Source: Methylotetracoccus sp.
GTDB lineage: Bacteria > Pseudomonadota > Gammaproteobacteria > Methylococcales > Methylococcaceae
Direction: 5' to 3'
Length of the DNA stretch: 12,677 nucleotides
Assembly (NCBI GenBank): GCA_025458755.1
Contig: JALORT010000012.1
Coordinates: 1 to 12,677 of the forward strand
A program made the position numbers and the translations under genes. The notes under the pieces were generated by a model. That model made no database searches, had not been told where the DNA came from, and saw nothing but the letters and a program-made list of their open reading frames with translations. Of this stretch, positions 6,400 to 12,677 are shown piece by piece (position 1 is the stretch's first letter; each line of letters opens with the position of its first letter).

Positions 6400-7368
6400 T
6401 CATGGCAGCGGGCGGGTATCCAGTGCCCCGCCGCAACTGCTGCCGTGACCGGCGGTGCAGCCGTAGCAATGCGCAGCGGTGGCGATCGGAGCGGAGTCCA
6501 AATGGGCGGCGTCGATTTGGCTGATCTGGATGCGCCGGCCGCCCAGCGGCAGCGTCAGCATTTGATTGAAGTCGCAGTCGTAAACGTACCCCTGCCAGTC
6601 CACACTGATCAGCGTGCGGCACATCACGGTTTGCAGGTTGGCGGGATGATGCGCCCGTTGCAACAGCGCCATGTACGGATCGAAACGTCCTTGCGAGACG
6701 AGCGCACTGCCGAAACGCTGGATCGGCATATTCGTCAGCGTATACAAACGGTTGAAGACGATGCCGAAACGCGCCGCAAGTTCCTGTTTATATTCTGCCT
6801 CCAATCGTTGTTGGGGCGGTGGTAGGCGCGGCCCCTGCGGGTTGTAAACGAGATGGAGCGTCAGCCCCGATTCTTCGCTGCCGTAACCCAGTGCATTCAA
6901 GCGCTTCAACGCGCCGATGCTGGTCTCGAAAACGCCTCGGCCCCGCTGACTGTCGACGTTTTCTTCAAGATAACAGGGCAGAGAGGCAACGATCTCGACC
7001 CGATGATGCGCGAGGAAATCCGCCAGATCCGCATGATCGGGTTGTTCCAGGATCGTGAGGTTGCAGCGGTCGATGACCTTGATGCCCAGCGCACGAGCAG
7101 ACTGCACCAGATAACGAAAATGCGGATTCATCTCCGGGGCGCCCCCGGTGAGATCAACGCAGGAGACTGCGGAGCGCTGCAGGAAAGCGATCACCTGGTC
7201 GACCGTTTCGGGACTCATCATCTCGGTCCGCGTCGGGCCTGCATTGACATGACAGTGCAAACACGACTGGTTGCAGCGATAGCCCAGGTTGACTTGAACC
7301 GCTTCGAGCTTGGCTCGGCGAAGCGGCGGAAAGTCACTGTTGAGTAAGAGCGGCACCATCGCATGCAT
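6400..7368 (-). CDS. arsS: Arsenosugar biosynthesis radical SAM enzyme ArsS (all-cysteine form)
   Basis: A 322-residue radical SAM protein that in the known pathway joins the 5'-deoxyadenosyl group of SAM to dimethylarsenic, giving the precursor of arsenosugars. The cluster motif is CNQSCLHC (C32, C36, C39, a CxxxCxxC), preceded by VNLGYR, with DLTGGAPEMNPHFR (72-85) as the GGE-like SAM contact. VIDRCNLTIL, ASLPCY, LVYNPQGP, LTNMPIQRF and VMCRTLISVDWQGYVYDCDFNQML are family signatures. The C-terminal Cys-rich part has C250, C265, C301, C304 and C312 in HCYGCTAGHGSSCGG, probably for an auxiliary Fe-S cluster or arsenic. Some relatives contain selenocysteine; here every position is Cys. I chose the ATG at 7366-7368 because AGGA lies 10 bases upstream and the product then matches the usual N-terminus. 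ATG at 7459-7461 would add 31 residues of atypical sequence. It is the first gene of the arsS-arsM arm, divergent from the reductase. Confidence 0.94.
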   Translation of the reverse strand: MHAMVPLLLNSDFPPLRRAKLEAVQVNLGYRCNQSCLHCHVNAGPTRTEMMSPETVDQVIAFLQRSAVSCVDLTGGAPEMNPHFRYLVQSARALGIKVIDRCNLTILEQPDHADLADFLAHHRVEIVASLPCYLEENVDSQRGRGVFETSIGALKRLNALGYGSEESGLTLHLVYNPQGPRLPPPQQRLEAEYKQELAARFGIVFNRLYTLTNMPIQRFGSALVSQGRFDPYMALLQRAHHPANLQTVMCRTLISVDWQGYVYDCDFNQMLTLPLGGRRIQISQIDAAHLDSAPIATAAHCYGCTAGHGSSCGGALDTRPLP

Positions 7369-7752
7369 GTGTTGGGAATCCTGGGAATGCGCGAGAAAAG
7401 GCGATGATAAACAATGCTTGTGCGCCCTCGCAGCTGCCTGAAAGTGATCCGGCCGCAGCATCTTTCGCAGGACGCCCAATTATCTTACAGCCGATTCATG
7501 ACCAAGCAAGGTGTAGCGCGCGATAATGCCTTGGGGCGGTGAGCCGCCCGGAGGTCGTAACGTGCTCGCCACTGACGAACAGACCAGAAGACATGGGTGT
7601 CGCGCCGTGCTGGATCACCTTCCGGAGCGTATCCGGCCGCTTTGCTGCCGGAATCTCGCTCGCGTTGGGGCGATCCGCAGCGAGAGAATGAACCAAGCCG
7701 CGTGTCGCAGTTGCTGTGACGCCGCATGCCCTCATCCAAACAAGACATCATC
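7369..7752. promoter_or_regulatory. Divergent intergenic region between arsS and the TVP38-reductase gene
   Basis: These 384 bases separate the two divergent arms of the arsenosugar locus and must hold the promoter(s) for both. On the minus strand GATAAT (plus coordinates 7479-7484) is a one-mismatch -10 box about 110 bases before the arsS start; the best -35 candidates are at poor spacing. No clear plus-strand promoter is visible. An inverted repeat (7655-7686) lies in the reductase leader. I see no ArsR-type AT-rich dyad. An N-terminal extension of arsS could occupy 7369-7461, but that stretch is not family-like. Confidence 0.5.
7655..7686. repeat. Inverted repeat in the leader of the TVP38-reductase gene
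   Basis: TCTCGCT (7655-7661) and AGCGAGA (7680-7686) are perfect complements, with an additional GCG/CGC pair inside after a one-base bulge, leaving an 11-base loop. It lies 66 bases before the preferred start of the reductase. It could be an operator dyad or an mRNA hairpin; there is no T-run for termination. Confidence 0.4.
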
Positions 7753-9900
7753 ATGAACCACTCTCGTTTGCTTCTCGTCCTCACCATCCTCGCTTTGATC
7801 GGGGCATTCTTCGCGTTTGATCTGCACCGTTTCCTCGTGCTCGATGCGCTAAAGACGCAACAAGCTGCGGTGGCGGGTTACCGCGACGCGCATCCGCTGT
7901 TGGCAGGTGGACTGTTTGCGGCGCTGTACGTGCTGGTTACCGCACTGTCTCTGCCCGGTGCCGCGGTGCTGACAATCGCCGGCGGGGCGATTTTCGGTTT
8001 GCTGTGGGGGACGGTCATCGTTTCGTTCGCTTCAACGCTCGGCGCGACGCTCGCTTTTCTCGCCGCCCGTTTTCTGTTTCGCGAGGCCGTGCAAACGCGT
8101 TTCCGGGAACGCATGAAAGCAGTCGACGCCGGTATGGCCCGCGATGGCGTGTTTTATCTGTTCACGTTGCGCTTGGTGCCGGTCTTTCCGTTCTTCATCA
8201 TCAATCTCCTGATGGGCTTGACCGCGATTCCGGTGCTGACGTTCGCGTGGGTCAGCCAAATCGGCATGCTGCCGGGAACGCTGGTCTATGTGAATGCGGG
8301 AACACAGTTGGCGCAAATCGATTCGCTGGCGGGAATTATGTCGCCCCGCATTCTGCTGGCGTTCGCTCTGCTCGGCGTGTTTCCGCTGCTGGCCCGCAAA
8401 GTCGTAGGCCTGATCGAGGCGCGGAAGGTCTATGCCGCATGGACCAAGCCCGAGCGGTTCGACCGAAACCTGATCGTGATCGGGGCGGGTGCCGCCGGTT
8501 TGGTCAGCGCCTATGTCGCCGCCGCGGTGAAAGCGAAGGTGACGTTGATCGAGAAGTACCGGATGGGGGGCGACTGCCTTCATAGCGGGTGCGTGCCGTC
8601 GAAAGCGCTGATCCGCACCGCCAAATTGTTGACTCAGATCCGACAGGCGCAGCATTACGGTATCCGGGATGCCCAAGCCGACTTCGACTTCGCCACCGCG
8701 ATGGAACGGGTTCAACAGGTGGTGCGGACGGTGGCGCCGCACGATTCGATCGGACGTTACACGGAACTGGGCGTCGATGTGATTCAGGGCGAAGCCAAGA
8801 TGCTCACGCCGTGGACCGTGGCTGTCGAGACGGCTCAGGGCCGCCGGACGCTAACCGCTCGGAACATTGTGATCGCGGCCGGGGCACGGCCGTTCGTGCC
8901 GCCCATTCCGGGACTCGAACAGGTCGGCTACCAGACCTCGGACACTGTTTGGAACCTGCGCGTGCTGCCCGGACGGCTCCTCGTTCTGGGTGGCGGACCG
9001 ATCGGCTGTGAGTTGGCGCAGTGCTTCGCACGTTTCGGAAGTCGCGTCACGGTGATCGAGATGCTGCCGCGGCTGATGATCCGTGAAGACACCGATGTCT
9101 CCGAGATGATCGCCGGCTGCTTCCGCCATGAAGGCATCGATGTTCGCCTGGAGCACCGCGCTCAGCGCGTCCTCGTGGAAAATGGCGAGAAGATTCTGAT
9201 TGCCGAACACGGTGGTTCCGAGACCTCGATTCGATTCGACGAAGTACTGGTGGCGGTGGGCCGCGTCGCCAACACGACCGGATACGGACTGGAAGACTTG
9301 GGCATCCCTACCACGACCACACGCACCGTCGAGGTCAATGAATTTCTACAAACGCGTTACCCCAATATTTACGTCTGCGGTGATGCGGCGGGCCCGTTTC
9401 AGTTTACCCATAGCGCCGGGCACCAGGCGTGGTATGCCGCGGTCAACGCGCTGTTCGGGTCGTTTCTGCACCTGCGCTGCGATTCCTCGGTGATGCCTTG
9501 GGCGACCTTCACGGACCCGGAAGTGGCGCGCGTCGGCCTCAGCGAAACGGAAGCGCGGGAACAAGGCATCGCGTATGAGGTCAGCCGTTACGACATTAAC
9601 GATCAGGATCGCGCGATCATCGACGGCGTGGCGCGCGGTTTTGTTAAAGTGCTGACCCCGCGGGGTAGGGATAAGATTCTCGGTGTGACCATCGTCGGTG
9701 AACAAGCGGGTGAACTGATCGCCGAATTCGTGCTCGCGATGAAGTACGGCATCGGACTCAACAAATTGCTGCGGACCATTCACATCTACCCGACGCTCAC
9801 CGAGGCCAACAAGCAGGTGGCTGGGGTGTGGAAACGTGAGCATGCCCCCAAGAAGCTGTTGGACTGGGTGGAGCGCTACCATGACTGGCGCCGCGGTTGA
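7753..9900 (+). CDS. TVP38/TMEM64 membrane domain fused to FAD/NAD(P) disulfide oxidoreductase
   Basis: A 715-residue fusion. Residues 1-225 are a TVP38/TMEM64 (VTT/DedA-like) membrane domain, with LPGAAVLTIAGGAIFG (67-82), LRLVPVFPFFIINLLMGLT (139-157) and YVNAGTQL (179-186). Residues 238-715 are a class-I pyridine nucleotide-disulfide oxidoreductase like dihydrolipoamide dehydrogenase and MerA. Its motifs are the FAD loop GAGAAG (244-249), the redox pair in CLHSGC (C275, C280), the NAD(P) loop GGGPIG (413-418), the second FAD motif VCGDAAGPF (541-549) and the C-terminal dimer motif IHIYPTLTEAN (676-686). The MerA terminal cysteine pair is absent, so it is not a mercuric reductase. It probably works at the membrane, passing electrons from NAD(P)H via the dithiol; reduction of pentavalent methylarsenic or of a thiol partner for ArsM/ArsS is inference. 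ATG at 7753 is preferred because the hydrophobic segment follows directly; ATG 7726 adds nine residues. Neither has a clear ribosome binding site. Confidence 0.9.
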   Translation: MNHSRLLLVLTILALIGAFFAFDLHRFLVLDALKTQQAAVAGYRDAHPLLAGGLFAALYVLVTALSLPGAAVLTIAGGAIFGLLWGTVIVSFASTLGATLAFLAARFLFREAVQTRFRERMKAVDAGMARDGVFYLFTLRLVPVFPFFIINLLMGLTAIPVLTFAWVSQIGMLPGTLVYVNAGTQLAQIDSLAGIMSPRILLAFALLGVFPLLARKVVGLIEARKVYAAWTKPERFDRNLIVIGAGAAGLVSAYVAAAVKAKVTLIEKYRMGGDCLHSGCVPSKALIRTAKLLTQIRQAQHYGIRDAQADFDFATAMERVQQVVRTVAPHDSIGRYTELGVDVIQGEAKMLTPWTVAVETAQGRRTLTARNIVIAAGARPFVPPIPGLEQVGYQTSDTVWNLRVLPGRLLVLGGGPIGCELAQCFARFGSRVTVIEMLPRLMIREDTDVSEMIAGCFRHEGIDVRLEHRAQRVLVENGEKILIAEHGGSETSIRFDEVLVAVGRVANTTGYGLEDLGIPTTTTRTVEVNEFLQTRYPNIYVCGDAAGPFQFTHSAGHQAWYAAVNALFGSFLHLRCDSSVMPWATFTDPEVARVGLSETEAREQGIAYEVSRYDINDQDRAIIDGVARGFVKVLTPRGRDKILGVTIVGEQAGELIAEFVLAMKYGIGLNKLLRTIHIYPTLTEANKQVAGVWKREHAPKKLLDWVERYHDWRRG

Positions 9901-10573
9901 GCGGCTGTCGATCATCGTTCCGGTGTTGAACGAAGCGGACCGGATCACATCGAGCCTGGCTGCTCTGCAAGCTTTACGCCGACGGGGACATCAGGTCCTC
10001 GTTATCGACGGGTGCAGTGCCGACGGCACCGCAGAACGGGCGCGCTGTCTGGCCGATGATGTGATCGTGGGCCCCCGTGGCCGCGCGCGACAAATGAACC
10101 TCGGGGCCGCGCGGGCTACCGGCGACGTGCTGCTTTTCCTGCACGCCGATACCGTGTTGCCGGACCGGGCCGATGCCGTGCTGCTTCAAGGCCTCGCCGA
10201 CAGCGGCTGTGGTTGGGGCCGCTTCGACGTCGTGATCGAGGGGTCGTACCCGATCCTGACGGTGGTTGCCTGGTTCATGAACTACCGCTCGCGATTGACC
10301 GGCATCGCAACCGGGGATCAGGCGATCTTCGTTCGTCGCATTTTGTTCGAAGCGCTCGGCGGCTTTCGCGACCAGCCGTTAATGGAAGATATCGAACTGT
10401 CGAAACGTCTACGCCGACTCGGACCGCCGCTGTGTATTCACGATCGGGTGGTCACCTCCGGTCGCCGTTGGGAGACGCGGGGTGTGTGGCGCACTGTTCT
10501 GCTGATGTGGCGGCTGCGCTGGCTGTACTACATGGGTGCCACGCCGGAACGACTTGCGGCGATGTACCAGTGA
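9881..10573 (+). CDS. Family-2 glycosyltransferase, arsenosugar biosynthesis type (TIGR04283-like)
   Basis: A 230-residue GT-A fold glycosyltransferase of the kind first described as rSAM/selenodomain-associated transferase 2 and now linked to arsenosugar synthesis. It opens with LSIIVPVLNEA (9-19), followed by the nucleotide-sugar loop VIDGCSADGT (41-50), GRARQMNLGA (67-76), the metal-binding LLFLHADT (84-91), TGDQAIFVRR (144-153) and the catalytic-acid region LMEDIELSKRL (167-177). It closes with TSGRRWETRGVWRTVLLMWRL, a hydrophobic basic helix that may touch the membrane. Substrates are not determined; transfer of a sugar to, or from, the dimethylarsinoyl-ribose intermediate is the expected role. 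The ATG at 9881 has GGAG seven bases upstream and overlaps the reductase stop by 20 bases, so the two are translationally linked. An upstream in-frame ATG at 9836 would add 15 non-family residues inside the reductase gene and is rejected. Confidence 0.9.
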   Translation: MTGAAVERLSIIVPVLNEADRITSSLAALQALRRRGHQVLVIDGCSADGTAERARCLADDVIVGPRGRARQMNLGAARATGDVLLFLHADTVLPDRADAVLLQGLADSGCGWGRFDVVIEGSYPILTVVAWFMNYRSRLTGIATGDQAIFVRRILFEALGGFRDQPLMEDIELSKRLRRLGPPLCIHDRVVTSGRRWETRGVWRTVLLMWRLRWLYYMGATPERLAAMYQ

Positions 10574-10790
10574 GTGCAAGAGCGTTTCGCCTCTCGGTCG
10601 TCGGAGAAACGGTTCGGTTCAGCAGCATGGGCAAACGGCCCAAGACTCCCGCCGCACCGCCTGCCGGAATGCGCCGCGAAGAACGGGTCCAGGGCTCGCC
10701 GGAGGCGTCCTCCGATCAACGCCGCCGCTGGGGGCCCGGTTCGGCTCCAACCCAGCGACGAGTGGCGGAGGGCCGTGCGGGAATCCCGAG

Positions 10791-10819
10791 TTGGCAAGGT
10801 CGGGGGCGAAGGTTACACT
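10791..10819 (+). promoter_or_regulatory. Sigma70-like promoter for the duplicated-domain lipoprotein
   Basis: TTGGCA (10791-10796, five of six to the -35 consensus), a 17-base spacer, then TACACT (10814-10819, four of six to the -10). Spacing is optimal. Transcription would start near 10826, giving a leader of about 140 bases that includes the hairpin at 10896-10922. Confidence 0.5.
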
Positions 10820-10895
10820 CCGTGGCGGTTCGTCGGCTCGCGGAGTGGCTGGTCAAGAGGTGCCGTGTGAGATGGATCATCGAAGTCAGGATGGA

Positions 10896-10922
10896 GCAGG
10901 GAGCCGCCACGCGGCTTCCTGC
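10896..10922 (+). promoter_or_regulatory. Strong 12-bp leader hairpin before the lipoprotein
   Basis: Arms 10896-10907 (GCAGGGAGCCGC) and 10911-10922 (GCGGCTTCCTGC) pair over 12 bp with one G-U, closed by a CAC triloop. The hairpin lies 43 bases before the lipoprotein ATG and after the predicted promoter. The following bases (GTAGAGTCGTTTG) hold only a weak T-stretch, so it could be an attenuator, a 5' stabilising hairpin, or a late terminator for the glycosyltransferase transcript. Confidence 0.5.
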
Positions 10923-10965
10923 GTAGAGTCGTTTGAGAGTGATATCTGAATTCCAGGAGAAAGAC

Positions 10966-11631
10966 ATGGACAAATTGATTCGACCCGCGCTGTGCGGCAG
11001 CGCCGCCGTATTGATCGCGGGTTCGGCGCTGATCGGTTGCGCCGGCGGCAAAACCGCGACCGTCGCGCCGCAGGCCGCTTCCAGTGCTCCGGTTGCAGCG
11101 TCGGCAACAGCAGCGAAGCAGGCGGTCGATGTGGCCGCCGACCGGCCGGGCCGGGCCGAAGGTGAACTCGTCGTCGTCACCGCGACCGTCAAGGCGGTTG
11201 ACAAGAAGAACCGCATCGTCACCTTGCAATATCCGGATGGCAAGGAAGTCAAAGTCAAATGCGGGCCCGAGGTCAGGAACTTTCCGCAGATCCGGGTCGG
11301 CGATGACGTGACCGCGGAATTCCTGAACACGGTTGAGCTGTTTGTGACGGCGCCTCAAGGCACCCCGGCGGCCAATAGATCCCAGGCGATGGAGCGGGCT
11401 CCCTTGGGGAGCAAGCCCGGCATGGTGGCGGTCGAAACGGTGGAGGTCACGGCGATCGTGGAGGCGATCGATTACAAAACCCGAGAAGTGACGTTGAGAG
11501 GGGCCGAGGGCAAAGTCATGAAAGTCAAAGCGGGTCCGGAAGTCACACGGTTCAACGAAGTGAAGCAAGGCGATATGGTGGTCGCGCGGTTAACCGAAGC
11601 CGTCTCCATCAAGGTTTCGACACCGAAGTAG
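10966..11631 (+). CDS. Lipoprotein with two tandem copies of a ~59-residue beta-rich domain
   Basis: A 221-residue exported protein. The signal has K3/R6, a hydrophobic core (8-23) and a perfect lipobox LIGC with lipidated Cys25. There follows an Ala/Val/Ser-rich linker (about 26-65) and two homologous domains: residues 69-127 and 159-217. In an ungapped hand alignment 28 of 59 positions are identical. Both share VTA-V-A-D-K-R-VTL, then GK--KVK-GPEV---F and GD-V-A. The pattern of short beta strands, Gly-Asp turns and a GPEV-F-x-x-V/I-x-x-GD segment suggests a small beta-barrel, but no function is known to me. Start choice: AGGAG six bases before the ATG at 10966; an upstream GTG in frame is rejected because it would displace the signal peptide. 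The gene has its own promoter at 10791-10819 and is probably not part of the arsenic operon. The Met/Lys content and codon use look native. Confidence 0.87.
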   Translation: MDKLIRPALCGSAAVLIAGSALIGCAGGKTATVAPQAASSAPVAASATAAKQAVDVAADRPGRAEGELVVVTATVKAVDKKNRIVTLQYPDGKEVKVKCGPEVRNFPQIRVGDDVTAEFLNTVELFVTAPQGTPAANRSQAMERAPLGSKPGMVAVETVEVTAIVEAIDYKTREVTLRGAEGKVMKVKAGPEVTRFNEVKQGDMVVARLTEAVSIKVSTPK

Positions 11632-11650
11632 CAGCAGGCGAGCATCCGAA

Positions 11651-11680
11651 GGCGGTGGGCAGGGCCGAACGCCCATCGCC
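11651..11680. terminator. Hairpin between convergent genes
   Basis: GGCGGTGGGC (11651-11660) pairs with GCCCATCGCC (11671-11680) over 10 bp with one G-T, around a 10-base loop. It sits between the stop of the duplicated-domain lipoprotein and the stop of the minus-strand membrane protein, the usual place for a shared bidirectional terminator. Neither side has a true T-run. Confidence 0.55.
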
Positions 11681-11697
11681 GGTTGAGACAAAGTCGC

Positions 11698-12288
11698 TCA
11701 CGCGTTCGATCGGTTGCGGTCCAGCGCCAAGCGCACCGAACCCTTCTGGCTGTCGGTCTGTTCGACGGTGGAGCTTGCCGGCAGCAAACTCTCTGGTAGT
11801 TTCCGCATGGTGAGCGCCCGTGCATCCTGGCGAGCGCGCGCAACGTATCCGGCCAGTGCCCCGCCGGCTGTGGTGAGGGTCACCAAAGCCAGCGTGAACA
11901 GTTGAATATAAAGCAGCACGCCGGCGATACCGATCATCCCGACGACTGTGGCACCCAGTTTGAAATTCGCTCGGGCGTGAGCGCGATTCGTTTCCCTGAG
12001 GATGGTGCGGTGGCTTTCCTCCACGATTGTGCGCTTTGCCGCCTCCGCAGCAACGACCAGTCGCTCACGTTCTCTGGCGAACTGCTCTTTCGCTGCGGCC
12101 AGGCTGTCCTTTCGGCCGTGCTCGGCGATGGATGCGAACCAAAATCCGGCGATCAGCGTCAGCAATAACGCGGCGGCTGCGACGAACCCCCAATGCAGCC
12201 GCATGGAGTCGCTGGCCGCAGCAAACACCAAGGCTGCGGTCGCTGACTGAACGATGATCAGACCGGGAAGAAATCGATAGGTCGACAA
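11698..12288 (-). CDS. Membrane protein with central charged helical (coiled-coil-like) segment, family unknown
   Basis: A 196-residue protein with hydrophobic segments at about 5-25 and 31-53 and a highly charged helical stretch at about 55-105. That stretch (ARERERLVVAAEAAKRTIVEESHR...) has heptad-like character. A further hydrophobic pair lies at about 109-147, followed by a polar tail. Four helices with a roughly 50-residue helical insert would put the coiled coil on one side of the inner membrane. I do not recognise a named family. The start is TTG at 12286-12288: GGAG lies about 6-7 bases upstream, no in-frame ATG or GTG exists before the preceding in-frame TGA, and the first membrane helix begins at once. 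It is convergent with the lipoprotein to its left. No function is assigned. Confidence 0.75.
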   Translation of the reverse strand: MSTYRFLPGLIIVQSATAALVFAAASDSMRLHWGFVAAAALLLTLIAGFWFASIAEHGRKDSLAAAKEQFARERERLVVAAEAAKRTIVEESHRTILRETNRAHARANFKLGATVVGMIGIAGVLLYIQLFTLALVTLTTAGGALAGYVARARQDARALTMRKLPESLLPASSTVEQTDSQKGSVRLALDRNRSNA

Positions 12289-12677
12289 GACGTACTCCTC
12301 GGAGAATCCATCGGTATGCGTGATGGGTCATGACGTCCGCGAACTCAACCTCGGGCGGAAGAGTTGCCGCCATGCGACCAAGTTTCAGTGCCAGTGTCGC
12401 TGAATGCGGGACGCGTGGCAACAACGCCCACTACGCGCACGGCCAAAGGCACAGGGAGTCGCCAGACAGCCGGGGTGCAAGGGGAAGTGGGAACAGCCGA
12501 CAAGGCTGCAATCTTGCTAGTGATTGTCCAGCCGCATCAGTTGCTCGTGTTGGATGCGTAGTGATACCACAGCCTGGGTTGGGTCACCAACCGGGACGTT
12601 GCGTGGCGTAAACGGCCTGGCTGCCCTGAAGAGAGTTTCAGCGGTGGGTGCAAGCGAGCGTGGGAGCCTGAACATCA
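12289..12677. other. Right-end region, mostly without a convincing gene
   Basis: This region is upstream of the minus-strand membrane protein. I see no good promoter for it, although TTGAGT near 12347-12352 on the minus strand could be part of one. Small hairpins occur at 12494-12508 (CAGCC, 5-base loop, GGCTG) and 12577-12592 (GGTTGG, 4-base loop, CCAACC). A possible C-terminal gene fragment enters from the right edge at 12517-12675 and is listed separately. Base composition is a little less GC-rich than in the coding genes. Confidence 0.4.
12517..12677 (-). CDS. Possible C-terminal end of a gene entering from the right edge
   Basis: A minus-strand frame open from the window edge to TAG at 12517-12519 encodes about 53 residues. 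It ends in AVVSLRIQHEQLMRLDNH, which has helical, protein-like character. A short hairpin (12494-12508) lies 8 bases past the stop, followed by TTCCC, which could mark a transcript end. Against it: two AGG codons, weak third-position GC bias and no recognisable family. An internal ATG at 12673-12675 means it could also be a complete tiny frame by chance. Confidence 0.25.
   Translation of the reverse strand, partial: MFRLPRSLAPTAETLFRAARPFTPRNVPVGDPTQAVVSLRIQHEQLMRLDNH

Larger units (their letters stand above)
10574..10965. other. 392-base non-coding leader region
   Basis: No supported gene. The open frames here encode Arg/Pro/Gly-rich products without ribosome binding sites; the longest sensible one starts at 10628 and runs to 10926. 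The stretch contains a small CGGAGG-CGT-CCTCCG hairpin (10700-10714), a sigma70-like promoter (10791-10819) and a strong hairpin (10896-10922). It then leads into the ribosome binding site of the duplicated-domain lipoprotein. No clear intrinsic terminator for the glycosyltransferase is seen. Confidence 0.5.

Noticed and set aside
8032..8742. Minus-strand open frame opposite the TVP38-reductase gene
   Set aside because: Arg/His/Gln-rich shadow of a well-supported gene.
7753..9900. Mercuric reductase
   Set aside because: The redox motif and fold agree, but the C-terminal Cys pair needed for Hg(II) is absent, there is no N-terminal metal-binding domain, and no mer genes are nearby.
9346..9948. 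Minus-strand open frame opposite the reductase and glycosyltransferase genes
   Set aside because: No family features; spans the junction of two real genes on the other strand.
10628..10926. Possible small gene after the glycosyltransferase
   Set aside because: Arg/Pro-rich product, no ribosome binding site, and it runs through the likely promoter and leader hairpin of the next gene.
10813..11568. Minus-strand open frame opposite the duplicated-domain lipoprotein
   Set aside because: The plus strand has a signal peptide, ribosome binding site, promoter and internal homology; the antisense product is low complexity.
12518..12565. Short direct repeat TAGTGAT (12518-12524 and 12559-12565) as a possible target-site duplication
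   Set aside because: Only seven bases, 34 bases apart, with no terminal inverted repeats or transposase; chance is adequate.

Overview
This is a GC-rich (roughly 60% by eye) stretch of bacterial chromosome, most likely from a proteobacterium. Gamma- or betaproteobacterial is my best guess, from the lipoprotein signals, the DUF502 protein, and the form of the ArsS, ArsM and TVP38-reductase proteins. No rRNA, tRNA, CRISPR array, insertion sequence or phage gene is visible. The window holds eleven well-supported protein genes, one of them cut by the left edge, and one doubtful partial gene at the right edge.

Left part (1-5066), all on the minus strand: the N-terminal part of a HAD-IIA (NagD-like) phosphatase, a 558-base non-coding gap, a four-cysteine exported protein or lipoprotein, a lipoprotein with an Asp/Gly-rich putative calcium loop, a DUF502 membrane protein, and a 12-helix BT1/folate-biopterin-transporter-family protein.

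Centre (5256-10573): an arsenosugar-biosynthesis locus built as two divergent arms. The minus arm is arsS-arsM, 22 bases apart, with the BT1-family transporter 189 bases further downstream on the same strand. The plus arm is a fusion of a TVP38/TMEM64 membrane domain to a FAD/NAD(P) disulfide oxidoreductase, overlapped by 20 bases by a family-2 glycosyltransferase of the arsenosugar (rSAM-associated, TIGR04283-like) type. In the known pathway ArsM methylates arsenite to dimethylarsenic and ArsS attaches a 5'-deoxyadenosyl group to it. A sugar transfer step then builds an arsenosugar. The membrane-anchored reductase and the BT1 transporter are plausible accessory functions (reduction of arsenic or thiols, and transport), but that is inference. 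No arsR, arsB, arsC, nucleoside phosphorylase or second (TIGR04282-type) glycosyltransferase is in the window.

Right part (10574-12677): a non-coding leader with a good sigma70-like promoter and a strong 12-bp hairpin precedes a lipoprotein made of two tandem copies of a ~59-residue beta-rich domain. A hairpin between convergent genes follows. Then comes a minus-strand membrane protein with a central helical/coiled-coil segment and a TTG start, and finally a mostly empty right end with a possible gene fragment.
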